64,000 nucleotides of DNA from Margaritifera margaritifera (Eukaryota > Mollusca > Bivalvia > Unionida > Margaritiferidae), in assembly GCA_029931535.1 (NCBI GenBank), contig JAQPZY010001660.1:4675001-4739000 (forward strand). Direction: 5' to 3'. The position numbers and the translations under genes were made by a program. The notes beneath the pieces are model-generated. The model did no database searches. It was not told the origin of the DNA and worked only from the letters and a program-made list of their open reading frames with translations. Shown in pieces: positions 1-11,009 of this stretch; the first letter of the stretch is position 1, and every line of letters starts with the position of its first letter.

Positions 1-605
1 ATTTTTGACATTGTAAAATAACTGAAGTTTATGTTTTGAGTTTCAAAGTGTGAATTCAGTACCTGCTTAGCACTGTTAGAACTACATTCAGCACTGTTTA
101 TATTGATTCTTTACATCAATGGAGGCTAGTATCAGTTTACAGTCTGGCCAGACTTGCATTTTGCCTCAGATTCCAAACCTCTACATTTATCAATTTTTCA
201 TGTGACAAGTGATGAAAAATAAAATAAACCTGTTGGGTGCCATAAATGCTTCTTAATATATGATTCAAGAAAACAAAATCTCCAATTAAGGAAATTTTAG
301 GCACCCAAAATATGATCTTTATACCAGAAATTTATGAAAATAGGGGGTTGCGTAATTTGACACCTCTTATTACATAATGCTTATAGGTGGATATTTCATG
401 CATGCATATCTGAATGGCAGACACACAGGAAATAAGGAAAAACATGAGACAAACTATTACAATCACTGCATTAATTTATCTACATCTATAATATATGAAA
501 ATGGTAAACATTCTTGAAATACAACATTCATTCTGATCATCTATCAATATTACCATTTAGTGTGCTTAGAATATCACCCAAGTTAGTATAGTACATACTT
601 GGTGT
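1..605. other. AT-rich non-coding stretch
   Basis: No open reading frame, splice-bounded exon, tandem repeat or inverted terminal repeat could be recognised here. It borders the dead reverse transcriptase fragment and may contain its decayed 3' end. Confidence 0.4.
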
Positions 606-1325
606 CTAAGGTTGTCGATGGTGTCCAAGGTTGTCAATATACACAAATGTATGTTTGGTATTGAACATGTCAGCTGAGATGGCGTCATTGGATCGACATC
701 TAGTACAAATTCTAGCTACACACTTTTGAAGTTTGATTATACAATTAATATTAGTTTGTGTGCATGAGCCCAATACTATGCAACAGTGGTCCATAATAGG
801 TAATATGCAAGTTGAATATAATAGTTTCCTTGCATGCATTGGTAGATAGATATTTCTTTAGTCTGTGCAGTAGTGTTAGTTTGGAGACTATAATGTTACA
901 GACATGATCTGTGTGATGATTCCAAGTTAGTTTATCATCAACATGTACTCCTAGGAGCTTATGGCATTCTATATTAGATATATATTCATCATTTACAGAC
1001 AATCGAATGGGGTTTTGCATGGATAATCTGTTGATGTTCCTAGTAATATTGCACTGGTCTTTTTGGTATTTCTATACATTCCATTGTCTTTACACTATTT
1101 ACTGATGTACCTACTAGCATTGCAGTGGTATTTTTGGTATTGATATACATTTCATTGTCTTGACACATTTTACTGATGTGATTAAAATTATACTGAAGCT
1201 GTTGTTGGATTGTGTTACTGTTTTGATTCGATGTGTGGAATGTTGCATCATCTGCATACATACTGTATCACTTTCAGTGTTTTCTGTATACAATGGCAGG
1301 TCATTAATGTATAAGAGAAATAAAT
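606..1325 (-). pseudogene. Non-LTR retrotransposon reverse transcriptase, 3' fragment (dead)
   Basis: Read on the minus strand, three overlapping frames give consecutive pieces of the C-terminal half of a LINE reverse transcriptase. From about 1325 to 1262 a frame reads LFLLYINDLP, the block just before the catalytic site. A shifted frame then reads YADD (near 1255), the catalytic motif. A further frame at 1020-751 reads LLGVHVDDKLTWNHH, typical of the RT thumb region, and the last piece (839-606) has the ILPIMDHCC...KLQK..AR block that follows it. At least two frameshifts separate these pieces, and nothing of the endonuclease or N-terminal RT is visible upstream, so this is a truncated, inactive copy. 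The motif style matches jockey/CR1-group elements; the clade is an inference. Confidence 0.8.
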
Positions 1326-2391
1326 AAAGAAATAAGTTAAGTGTTGTTTCAAGTTTATCTCAAACTCTGTTTATGTTAGTATCATCACACTAGATGAGTA
1401 TGCATCTCTATTAGTACCATATACTTACCACAAAAGGTCATTGTGACCTACATGTTACACTTTACTGGCATTGGAAAGTTTTTGCACTTGGCTCATGACC
1501 AAAAAAGTTTTTTAATACCCAACACACATTGTTATCTCAACATTCATGAAGTGATGATGTATCTTGAGTACTACACCTTCATCACAAAAGTATTTCACTG
1601 TGATCCATATTGCATGTTTCACTGCGTTAGTTTTACTGTCAAGCACTGTTTATGCCAGAATTGTTGAACTAGGTGATTGTACCCTATTAGTACAATACCC
1701 TTACAACAAAATGAGGATATTGTGAAGTACATTTCACATTTGAAAGGCTTGTGTTAAGTTGTTAGCTCTGTGAAGTAGAGTTATGCTGTTGTACTACCCA
1801 TTGTGTCGGCATCAGCATCCACACAGGTATACATCTGTACACTCATTGAATGTCGACTGTTCTTTATTCCTAGGTTCTATGAAACAGTTTGCAGTGGGTT
1901 TCATGGCACCTACTACTAGGGGAGGAGGCTGAAGGGAAGAAATTGCTAAAGTGAAAAATTTGGGTATTTATCTTTATTTTAAAACCAAAATAATTTTTAT
2001 TTTCAATTTTAAAAAAAAGCAAAAAACTTCAGTCAAATAAAATCATTAATATTTGTCAAGGATTTGCTAAACAAAGTGGCACAAGCCTAAGATCTACATT
2101 TGCTTTCAGAACCAAAAATTGCAAAACTTTTTTTTCCTGTTAAAGTTTTTTTTTTTAAAAATCCGCAGAGGATCTCCTTTTTATGGACATTCATCATCAG
2201 ATGTTTTTCACCAAGTCTTGCTCATTGCAGGAATTCTCAGGATGCTCTCAAGTGCCTATATAATCCTTTTGAGATAGGCTGTGATTTCCATTCCCTGTAT
2301 TTAGTTCCATGCTTGTACAGAGAATAGTTGGAATGGTTGTTGAAACCAGGTGACTGCCAAATAAAGGTGACTGTTCAGGAAGGTTTGACTA
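1326..2391. other. Intergenic, no feature recognised
   Basis: Short ORFs here have no recognisable domain. Two segments (about 1400-1470 and 1680-1745) share a CTATTAGTAC start and a similar continuation, suggesting an old imperfect duplication. T-runs and A-runs lie near 2000-2150. Nothing else could be supported. Confidence 0.35.
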
Positions 2392-3009
2392 TACAGTCCT
2401 ACCCGTTTATGTCGACATCCTCGGGCCCGAGGAAATAATGTCGACATAAGCGGATGTCGAGATAAGTTTTTTTTTTTTTTTTTTTTTGGGGGGGGGTTGA
2501 CGGGTGACCTGTCGTCAGTGAGCAGAATTTACACTTCGAGAAAACAAACAATGGAAATTTTGAGTACATGAAGACAAAACCAGCGTGAAATACACGCCTA
2601 TATTGACAAATTACATTTTGGTTACCTTTGTGTAATAAAATCCACAATACATTAAGTGCATGTATATGAAATATTCATGAATTCGTGTACGGGTCTCATG
2701 TTAGAAAATGTATGCATCGGTCACATCCTGATAGGAAACACATGTATAAAAAACGGTTGTCCTCATTTGAACTAACACGTCTTCGCAATTCACTACGATA
2801 ATAATTGTCGCCAGTAGCACATGGTTGCATAGTTGTTATTTACATGCTACAAAGTACATGTACATGTACTTAAATTGGCTTAGATTTTGGTCAGCCTGAA
2901 ACAATGTTCCCATCTTACTGAGGCTACCAAGGGGATGGGGCTATTCACAGGGAAATGATAACATGTATTTATTTACGGAAGTCATCGTGAAAAGTACATA
3001 AAATTGAAC

Positions 3010-3373
3010 AAGAGATATGCGGCTGATATGATTAATTTACCTTCAACGTAGCCTTTCTTTATAGACTCAGCAGCTTTCATCCATCTAGACCAACAAGTTG
3101 TTTTCCTCCTTTTGTTTTATTTTTGGTCCGCCACCAGTAAAAAAATAATAATAAAAAAATAAGGTGGAGAACAACTTGTTGGTTTATCATCCATCCTGAC
3201 AGGGTGTTATGTTTAAGAGAAAAGTTTTCACAGGCATATTTGCGAGATGCCCCACCTTCAACTTCCTTAACAGCCAGATATTTAGTTTCCAGAGACTGTA
3301 AATTTAATCTGCGTTTTACGCTGCAGTTTGTAGCCATCGTAAACACAAATAAAGTTAAAAAGGAAACTTTCAC
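3010..3373 (-). pseudogene. Tigger/pogo transposase, N-terminal HTH fragment, split by a MITE
   Basis: The minus-strand frame begins at Met 3373 and reads KRRLNLQSLETKYLAVKEVE, then SRKYACENFSLKHNTLSGWM. This is the psq/CENP-B N-terminal helix-turn-helix of pogo and Tigger transposases (basic start, SLETK, TLSGW recognition helix). The frame then runs into the 102-bp insertion at 3085-3186. Beyond the insertion the same reading continues as KAAESIKKGYVEG, so the insertion with one copy of the 8-bp target duplication accounts exactly for the break. The frame ends at about 3020 at GGTAAAT, which could be a splice donor or a deletion edge. No DDE catalytic domain was found between here and the left end. 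Confidence 0.75.
3085..3186. mobile_element. 102-bp hAT-like MITE nested in the transposase
   Basis: An 8-bp direct repeat TCATCCAT flanks this segment (3077-3084 and 3187-3194), as expected of hAT insertions. Its ends are inverted: the left end reads CTAGACCAACAAGTTGTT and the right end ends AACAACTTGTTGGTTTA, forming a stem of about 24 bp with few mismatches. The middle is T/A-rich. There is no coding capacity. Assignment to hAT rests on the target-site length; the terminal bases are not diagnostic. Confidence 0.75.
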
Positions 3374-3604
3374 AGCACAACAAACTTGTTTTAATCACCG
3401 ATCACTTTGGAAAATGCAACAATCGATCAGATTTAATTGTTTTTTTTCAAGTTTGGTGATGATTTTTTTTAATGAAAGGTGGATTGTTTTTATTGAACAT
3501 TGTAAACGGCTTGCTTTGATGAAGGGTACATGTGTTATTTAAGTCGCCGCGAGAGGCCAACTTTATAGGACCAAACAAAAGCCTGTTTTTTAATCCACCG
3601 AGAC

Positions 3605-3772
3605 ATTAAAGCCTGGCGGCAAGATCAACTAATTGTTGAACAAAATACAGGTCGGAACTGGCCGCTTGTTGACATAAATGACTCGGCGGTAAAATTAAAA
3701 CTTGGCGGCAAGATCAACCAATTTTTGAACAAAGTATGGGTCAGAACTGGCAGCTTGTCGACATAAATGATT
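3605..3772. repeat. Subterminal direct duplication inside the pogo-like element
   Basis: Two imperfect copies about 90 bp apart share CTTGGCGGCAAGATCAACCA, then a TTGAACAAA segment, and end in TTGTCGACATAAATGA. The second copy's end resembles the terminal inverted repeat (GTCGACATAA). Repeated subterminal blocks are common in pogo-like elements, where they can act as transposase binding sites. That role is inferred. Confidence 0.65.
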
Positions 3773-4046
3773 AGAAAACAAAGGATTTGTTCAAGCTGGG
3801 ACCAAGGGCTTCTGTCGACATGTACGTTTATTTTTTATCTCGACGTCGACATAAGCATGACAAATTTGGTAGTAATAGTAGACCAAGGGACCGGGACTTT
3901 GCTTTTTTCTCGACATAGGCGGCTTGTTGACATAAGTGATGTCGATATAAGTGGGTAGGACTATACATTAAAAATATGCACTACATGTATATCATTCTTA
4001 TTTTTTAGCAGGTTTTTGTTTTTTATTTGCAAGAAGAATTAGTGCC

Positions 4047-4793
4047 CATGACTGAGCAAATCCCATAGCCCGACCTCATTTTCGAAGTCGGACAAGTAAA
4101 ATTTTCCAAGTGCTTTTTGCCTATTTTTAAAAAAGTCGGGCAAGTGCCGATTTTCATGCCATAATCACTTTATCTACCTTTGTCTGGCTGTGCATGCCAT
4201 CCGGGCGTACTTTAAGCTTGATTCTGCCCCTATTCGTGTATTCATTTACAGCCAGTATCACACCTACAATTGGTCATTGATAACTCTTGCTTAATTGTGT
4301 GCATGTTATTATACCGCTTAACTGCATATTGGGCTAAGCGACTAAATTATTGGCCACTCGAAATACATGAGACAAAACAAAGTTGGTATGATTAATTTTA
4401 GCAGTGTTTTAAATGGATTCCTTGTGTTTACTTAAATCAGATCCTCATGAACGACTCGCCCTATGATTTTAATCCAGCGAATCGATCCAATTAAATTAAT
4501 GAAGGGCACTTGACTAACGTTAGTGTTGGTTCCCTTTATGAACTGATTAGATGGCAGTGATGATTCTTTAATTTTTTACTGATTATTTAGAGGATTAACT
4601 TCCACATCCATTAGAAGCAAAACAGTTATGCTCATTAAAGAACTCTCTCTTCATATTTAAGGGACAGAAAGGATGTTATGATCTCTTTAGAAGTAGTTGA
4701 GCATGGTGATATTTACTATGTGGATAAAATGAGTTTACTAAATTATACTTGTAATGGACAAGTGGATGAAAAAAAAAAAATTGCTCAGCTCTG
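4047..4793 (+). mobile_element. Non-autonomous hAT-type element, copy A
   Basis: The left end (CATGACTGAGCAAATCCCAT) and right end (ATTGCTCAGCTCTG) are decayed forms of the inverted ends seen intact in the copies at 29.9-31.0 kb (CAGGGCTGAGCAAATCC / GCTCAGCCCTG). GTGCC lies outside both ends (4042-4046, 4794-4798), perhaps the remnant of an 8-bp target duplication. The body aligns along its length with the 29925 copy, including a reading frame beginning MISLEVV near 4680 and continuing to MSLLNY, which is broken soon after. The poly-A run at 4769-4780 sits next to the right end. Confidence 0.75.
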
Positions 4794-4799
4794 GTGCCT

Positions 4800-5170
4800 C
4801 AATGTTACACCGGTATATAGCATGAAAAAAGGTGTTTGACTCCTGAAAATTAAAACTTGATTCTTCAATTGGAGGATTTGATTCCTTTTTGTTGGCATTG
4901 AATAGCCACTTTGGTGCCGACGTACCATAAAGCACTACATACATACATACTGATTCTCTAAAATTTTACTTGGGGCTTCCATGGACCCATGTTTTGAAAT
5001 TCTGTTGAGAGAACTGGTTTATTGAATATATAATAGACAAAGAAAAAAAGAAACAACTTTCTTGTGTTTTGTCCTTGGAAATCATCCTATCCTACAATAG
5101 ATATTTGCACAGTTAAATGCTTTGTTTGCTTTGCAAACATGGATTTACTTGTACATGTATATTTTATAGT
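4800..5170. other. Intergenic, no feature recognised
   Basis: AT-rich sequence with A-runs near 5040. No ORF, repeat or exon-like segment could be supported. Confidence 0.35.
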
Positions 5171-5174
5171 TTAT

Positions 5175-5890
5175 TAGCTCTGCTGGTCATAGGCCAGAAG
5201 AGCTTATGTGATGGCCTGTTGTCTGACATGCATCATCCTTCTATCCATCTGTTCGCATATCTACTGGAGAAATGCCATGAAACTTTACATACAGATTCAT
5301 CTGTGTCTAGTTGGTCCTAAATGAAAATGGTACTGCTTGGGCATCCAGTATGGTGTCCACAATGCCCATCTTGAAAATCTTATTGCTACTCCTCCTAAAT
5401 GATTGGTCACAGCAACATGTGGTTTTCACACGAAAAAAAACTTCTTATGATGTCTAGTTGGTACTAAATGAAAATGGTGCCGACCTGATATCCAGTATCT
5501 TGAAAATCTTTTTATCAAAACTCCTGGTGAATGGAAAGTTGTATCGATATGGGGTTTTCAGCAGAAGACTTGTGATTTCTACATGGTCCTAATTGAAACT
5601 GGTACTGCTTGGACCTCCATTATGACATACAGTGGATGGTCATATCAGAATGAGGTTTCACTAAATGACTTCTTGTCATATTTAGTTGGTCACAAATGGT
5701 GTCAATCTGATGTCCAGTATGGACTTTTTGGCAGCTGTATTGAAAATGTTCTTAATGTTAATCCTGAATGGATGGTCATATCAGCACAGGTTTTCACAAA
5801 AAGTCATCTTATGAGGACTAGTTGGGCTTGAAGGAAAATTGTGCTGATCTGACATTCAATATGGACACCATCTTGAAAATCTTATGGCTA
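5175..5890 (+). repeat. ~145-bp interspersed tandem repeat (array 1)
   Basis: After a lead-in containing CATAGGCCAGAAGAGCTTAT, a unit of about 100-150 bp repeats with strong divergence. Anchors of the type CTAGTTGGTCCTAAATGAAA recur near 5306, 5455, 5582, 5680 and 5819, each followed by GGT(A/G)C, a CCAGTAT block, CTTGAAAATCTT and GGTTTTCAC. The same unit and flank occur inverted at 55440-56350, so this is a dispersed element carrying a tandem core. The short ORFs within it are by-products. Confidence 0.8.
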
Positions 5891-7060
5891 GGGGTGAACA
5901 ATAAACCTGTGCCGCAGATTGATATGATTCATGATACACAGCCTATGATACGATAAATTATCAATACACGTATCAACTTGATGGTCTTTTCATCTTTAGA
6001 AGGTATGTCAGTGATAGGGTGATGCCCTTGTATGCGAATTGTCATATTGGTTATATTTTCTGTATGCAGATTACAGACAGACAGATGTAGCATCTGCTCA
6101 TATGCCATTCTCATCCATGCATACCTGTGAATCTACCGACGGTACGCACGCGGTTTGCATTTCAGTGTAAATTCAATGTTTTAAGGTTTGTTTGTTGCTT
6201 TTTTTAAAGCAGAAGTCAATGTCAGTTTGTATTTTAATTGTCCATATCAGAGAATTACTTTCCTTTGGAACAAAATGATAAATTTATGCTGTTTGAGAAT
6301 CTCAGCAAAGTGTGTTTCTCGTCAAGTTCGTGCATAAGTTTGTTCATATTTCTTTTAATAAATTGAAAGCATAAACTTCTTGCAAAAGAAGCCGATCAAC
6401 CTTTAATAAACAGTAATGTGTACTGCATATACAAGACTTTTGAAATTATTTTTTTATTGTCCAAATATATGATTGAAATAAAGACTGATTCTTCTAATGG
6501 TATCTGGTTTTAAATCACTGTTGAGGTTTCAGTCTTTCCATAGGTGGTCTTCATTCATTGGCTGTTCATATGTCAGTCAGAAATGTCGACCAGCCCCCAT
6601 CCACAGTGGAGTTGATGTCAGTGTGCCTGCCGAGGCACGGCAGTGATTTGTAGGTATTTATCCCTCCACCACAGAGCTAAAGTGGAGGGGATTAAGTCAC
6701 CCACCGTGAAGTGTGGGGTTCCCAAAAATTGTGAGCTGTACTGTAGCCCTGGTGTTGCCCATTGGTGTATCCCGCAGTTGAGCTTGAAACATATTTACAG
6801 CAGCAGGATTTGCCCCACGTTTATTTGTTTTTATCTCTTCACACAGTTTGTAGTCTGACTACTTGAAACTGCAGTTTTACACATCATGGTATGCTTCCAA
6901 GCAAGTCCCCATTTTCTTTCACTAGCAATTTGGAAATCGGGTCTCACATCTGTTTTGATTGCTGTGACGATGGATGATATTGTTCGTTCCACATTTCAAC
7001 ATGTTTGTTAATACAGATCATACGTGTCCCATCATGCTGATTCACTTCTGTCTCTTTCAG
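5891..7060. other. Non-coding stretch before a candidate exon
   Basis: No domain-bearing ORF was recognised. A short GC-richer patch (6580-6780) contains CTCCACCACAGAGCTAAAGT followed by GGAGGGG, a weak hairpin. The rest is AT-rich. If the exon at 7061 is real, this may be intron. Confidence 0.3.
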
Positions 7061-7160
7061 GGTCTGTCTTGCTATGGATGATGGCTGTATAATTCTAGCA
7101 GATCCAGCTTTGTGTTGGTGTTTTCAGAAACAAGGGGATACACCATTGCATAGGTTGCAG
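7061..7160 (+). CDS. Candidate internal exon of an unidentified host gene
   Basis: A 100-nt segment is bounded by a strong acceptor (CTGTCTCTTTCAG ending at 7060) and a strong donor (GTGAGT from 7161, preceded by CAG). It is open in the frame with one leading base, giving 33 residues beginning VCLAMDDGCIILADPALCW and ending with CFQKQGDTPLHRLQ. The GDTPLH stretch resembles the start of an ankyrin repeat, which normally reads G-x-TPLH. No neighbouring exon could be identified, so the gene is unknown. The splice signals and open frame are seen; the ankyrin link is a guess from a six-residue match. Confidence 0.4.
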
Positions 7161-8029
7161 GTGAGTCACTGTTCTGTACAACCCTTATTGTGCCCCACTA
7201 TGGCAGTAGCAGGGGCTTATACATTTAGTGTACTTTGTTACCTATCCATCTGTTCATAAATGTCTGCCCATCTGTCCATCACACCTTTGTTAGACTGTGA
7301 ATTGAAATCAGTTTTAGGTTGGGAATCTGTGTTCCATCAACACATTGTTAGTTTAATTTTGTAACTGTACAACAATTTATTACAAATAATGCCACATACA
7401 CTTTTTATGGCTCGGATGTTAGTACGAGGAGGTAGTCTTTGGTGCCGTTGAAACCAGAGAATCTTGAGAAAAGCAGTGACCATGAATGAAAGACTACTGT
7501 GCACTTGCTAAAACTGGGGAGTGAACTTAACATGATCCAAGCACTATCTGAGGATGCCTGAGACCTCTCGATTTCAACAATTAACATTGGGACGAAGGTC
7601 CATGCTGCTATACAACTTTGCAGGATTCCCATATTGCTCAAGTTTCAGATAAGGTAGTCACATATATATATAGCAGCAAGAAAGTCTACAGCTTTGTTTT
7701 GCATGGTAATATTTCAGAACAATACTTTTGACTTTTCATTGAACAAAAACTAATCCTGTTCTAAATGTAATAAATAGGATATTTACATTTGTGCTTTTCT
7801 CAGATGAAATGTATGAAGCTTGTTCAATAATTTAAATCTTGAGCTTGTTAAATTTAACAAAAAAGATACAAATTATTCAACCTGTTTTATAAATTTCATT
7901 TGAAATAGCACTTGCATGAAGTTCTTGCTTTGTTTGAATTTACAAAAATTCTTGGCATTTTCTGTTGTTTGTTCCTGACCCACTGATACTGATGTTTAGA
8001 TGTGAGACTCGATTTTCATACACTGTGAA
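7161..8029. other. Non-coding, possibly intronic
   Basis: AT-rich sequence with no recognisable domain. The minus-strand ORF at 7405-7641 has no family resemblance that I can name. No repeat structure stands out. Confidence 0.3.
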
Positions 8030-8235
8030 ATGCAGGTCGTACAATTATAAATAACATTAGAATGCAGTTTTAATACATTGTGTTCATAATCATAAGAAAG
8101 AAATTTATTTTCCCCCAGATAGCTGCAGGTGTTATAATAATGCAAAGGACCTCCCATTATGCTGCAGTTGTTATAATACTGCAGAAGACATCCCATTACA
8201 AATTGCTGCAGGTGTTATAATACTGCACAAGACTT
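8030..8235. repeat. Leader plus first units of the 43-bp satellite
   Basis: A ~90-bp leader (TTAATACATTGTGTTCATAA, then TCATAA...TTTATTTTCCC) runs directly into two to three 43-bp units (AGCTGCAG, TTATAATACTGCA, CCCATTACAA). The same leader, diverged, precedes the large array at 12100, showing that leader and array travel together. Confidence 0.75.
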
Positions 8236-8569
8236 GCATTATCTTCTAAAATCCAACGGTTCTTGTGAGGAATGCATGACATTGTTTAATTGGTTCCACA
8301 AACCTATGTTCAGCTTCACAGACCTGCAAATGGCAAAATTCATAACCAGAACTTCACAAAATAATCTATGCTTTTTGTCTTGTGAATGATTAAACATAGA
8401 TACAGTGACTTGCATGCTGGTAATGGTGGCATAGCCATCAAGAATGGCTAGATATTAAAGTATTTGAAAGTTGTATATTTTCTGCATTATTTGCTTACCC
8501 AAAAATGAAACTTTAGATCAGTATTAATGCATGAATCTTTCTTAAAGATTTTACTGCGTGATTTTAGGA

Positions 8570-8690
8570 TTCCATGTGTCCAGATGAGATGTCCCAGTGA
8601 GATGCCAGGATTCCATGTGACCAGGGAAGATGCCAGGATTCCATGTGTTGTGGTGGGATGTAAGGATGGCATGTGTCTTGGTGAGATGTA
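8570..8690. repeat. Short minisatellite, ~30-bp unit
   Basis: About four diverged units contain AGGATTCCATGTG followed by a GATG(C/T)C-type ending. No coding meaning is apparent. Confidence 0.6.
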
Positions 8691-8857
8691 CATATTTTAT
8701 TACGATCAGTTCTGTGTGGAATTAACCTTTTTTTAAAATGTGGTTGTGATGGTTTTCAATGTGAATAAATGAGTGTTCATCAATAATTGCATATTTTTCA
8801 ATACATTTTAATGAGTTGTGCTTAGAAATGTCAAAGTTTGCAATTTTTTCTAGGTAG

Positions 8858-9197
8858 AAAGGGTATGTTGAAAATATTTCTCTGTTGAATTCATTCCTCA
8901 TCACATATTATTATTAGGAAATAGATTCTGCTGCCTCAACTCCAGCCCTCAGAGAAAGAGAAGGGCATGTTGAAAATATTTCTCCATTAAATACATTCCT
9001 CCTCACATTAATATTAGGAAATAAATTCTGCTACCTCTCGACTCCAGCCCTCACAGAAAGAAAAGAATATATTGAAAATATTTCTCCGTTGAATACATTC
9101 CTCCTCACATTGATATTAGGAAATCAATTCTGCTACCTCTCGACTCCAGCCCTCACGAAAAGAGAAGGGTATGTTGAAAATATTTCTCCGTTGAAAA
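8858..9197. repeat. ~112-bp tandem repeat related to a DIRS-like terminus
   Basis: Three units and a partial fourth contain TGTTGAAAATATTTCTCC, ATACATTCCTCCTCACATTA, ATATTAGGAAAT and CTACCTCTCGACTCCAGCCC followed by TCACAGAAAG. The same blocks, in the same order, are present around 56926-56980 and 57258-57300 beside the DIRS-like recombinase fragment (TCACATTAACATTAGGA, CTACCTCTCGAATCCAGCAA, TCACAGAAAG). The array ends by running straight into the 43-bp satellite at about 9197. Confidence 0.8.
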
Positions 9198-9385
9198 TTG
9201 TTATAATACTGCACAAGTCCTTTGAATGCATACAGCTGCAGTTATAATACTGCACAAGCCCTTTGAATGCATACAGCTGCAGTTATAATACTGCACAAGT
9301 CCTTTGAATGTATACAGCTGCAGTTATAATACTGCAGAAGATTCCGATGATAAATAGCTGGAGATATAATACTGCACAAGTTGTG

Positions 9386-9611
9386 GTGTGCACAGGTTAA
9401 AAGCAAATTAGTGTTGTCAAATGCTTCAGGTTGAATCGCTTGTGTTGTGCCACATTTGTTCTGTTTGATGGTCTGGACTACATATTCGCGAAAGTTGAAT
9501 GTTAATAGTGTGCACAGGTTTTCTATGACGGACAGTCAAGTTGATGATATTCTTTTGTGGCATTTGTTCCATGACATGGTTTGGTGGTGTGCATAGGTTC
9601 TGAGTATTACA
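9386..9611. repeat. Satellite spacer, copy 1
   Basis: A non-43-bp block starts GTGTGCACAGGTT and contains TTAGTGTTGTCAAATGCTTC, TTGTGTTGTGCCACATTTG, a second GTGTGCACAGGTT, then TGTTCCATGACATGG and GTGTGCATAGGTT. It is built from two ~110-bp half-units, each starting with GTGTGCACAGG. Copies occur at 10166, 13261 and, truncated, 14530. Confidence 0.85.
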
Positions 9612-10165
9612 AATAGCTGCAGTTGTTATAATCATGCACAAGATAATCATTACAAATAGCTGCAGTTACAATACTGCAAATGACTTTCATGACAAATATC
9701 TGCAGTTGTTTTAATACTGCACAAGACTCCCATTACAAATAGCTGCTGTGGTTAAAATACTGCACAAGACTTTCACTAGTAATGGCTGCACTTATTATAA
9801 TACTGCACAAGACTTCCGTTGCAAATAGCTGTAGTTTTGATAATACTGCAGAAGACCTCCTAGTAGAAATAGCTGCAGTTATAATACTGTAGAAGACTAG
9901 CTCCAGTTGTTATAATACTGCACAAGACTCCCGTTACAAACATCTGCAGTTGGCATAATACTGCACACAGTCCAATAAAAACAGATGCAGTTGTAATACT
10001 GGACAAAACCTCCCAGTATCTTCAGTTATATTACAACACAAGACATCTCACTGAAAATGGCTGCAGTTATAATACAGGAGAAAAACGTGCATTAAAAGTA
10101 GCTGCAGTTATCATTATGCACAAGATTCCGATAACAAATAGCTATAATTATAATACTGCACAAGT

Positions 10166-10408
10166 GGTGGTACGCAGAGGTTCGCAAGTTAGTGTTGTTG
10201 AATGCTTCAGGTAGCAAATCACTTGCATATTGTTTTGTACTTGTTCTGCTTGATGGTCAGGATGGTGTATTACTAAAGGTTTAATATAGTTTGCAGTGTG
10301 AAAAGTTTTTCTATGAGGGAGTGGTGTTATATAGTTCAAGTTGAATCCAATCTGTTGTTGCATTTGCTCAATGACATGGCTTGGTGGTGTGCACAGGTTC
10401 TCGGGAAG
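10166..10408. repeat. Satellite spacer, copy 2
   Basis: Same order of blocks as copy 1: AGTTAGTGTTGTTGAATGCT, CTTGTTCTGCTTGATGGTCA, then CAATGACATGGCTTGGTGGT and GTGCACAGGTTCTC. It is flanked on both sides by 43-bp monomers. Confidence 0.85.
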
Positions 10409-10532
10409 GCACAAGACTTCCATTACAAATAGCTGCAGTTGTTATAAAAATGCACAAGACTCGCATTACAAATAGCAGCAGTTGTAATACTGCAAAAGAC
10501 CTCGATAGAAATAGCTGCAGTCCTTTTGCATC

Positions 10533-10951
10533 TTATGGTTTTAGTACTTTTATAATGTATACCACGATTTAGTACTTTATGATGCATCCTATGGTTTAGT
10601 ACTTTTATCATGCATCCGATGATTTTAGTACTTTATGATGCATTGTATGGTTTTAGTACATTATGATGTATCCTATGGTTTTAGTACTGTATAATGCATC
10701 CTATGGTTTTAGTACATTATGATGTATCCTATGGTTTTAGTACTGTTATCATGCATTCTATGGTTTTAGTACTTTATGATTCATCCTATGGTTTTAGTAC
10801 TGTTATCATGCATTCTATGGTTCTAGTTATCATGCATCCTATGGTTTTAGTACTGTTATCATGCATCCTTTGGTTTTAGTACTTTATCATGCATCCTGTG
10901 TTTTGGTAGTTATCAGGCATCCTATGGTTTTAGTACTTTTATCATGCCATC
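10533..10951. repeat. 28-bp minisatellite (GGTTTTAGTAC family)
   Basis: About 15 units of roughly 26-29 bp alternate TATGGTTTTAGTACTTT and ATCATGCATCC (variants ATGATGTATCC, GTTATCATGCAT). Frame-open ORFs across it simply reflect the repeat. It lies between the 43-bp array and the next minisatellite. Confidence 0.9.
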
Positions 10952-11009
10952 CTCCAGATCTTGCGGGTTGGTAAACTGGTTATTGAAATTATTAAACTTT
11001 TTGTCACTA

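Larger units (their letters stand above)
2394..3963. mobile_element. pogo/Tigger-like DNA transposon, internally deleted
   Basis: The element starts CAGTCCTACCCGTTTATGTC and ends with the near-perfect reverse complement (GATGTCGATATAAGTGGGTA then GGACTA), giving terminal inverted repeats of about 28 bp. Both ends are bounded by TA (2392-2393 and 3964-3965), the target duplication expected of the Tc1/mariner/pogo superfamily. The body carries the start of a CENP-B-type transposase on the minus strand, an inserted MITE, and a subterminal duplication near the right end. At 1570 bp it is too short for a complete ~500-residue Tigger transposase plus the MITE, so it is probably non-autonomous. Confidence 0.85.
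9197..10532. repeat. 43-bp satellite, array 1
   Basis: Monomers of about 43 bp repeat with moderate divergence: AATAGCTGCAGTTGTTATAA, TACTGCACAAGACT, CCCATTACA. The core TGCAGT-TATAAT-ACTGCA has inverted six-base arms, so each monomer has dyad symmetry, and many contain a PstI site (CTGCAG). Two ~235-bp spacers (9386-9611 and 10166-10408) interrupt the array. It ends where the 28-bp minisatellite starts. Confidence 0.9.

Noticed and set aside
7405..7641. 78-codon minus-strand ORF
   Set aside because: A faint resemblance to retroelement sequence could not be pinned to any motif.
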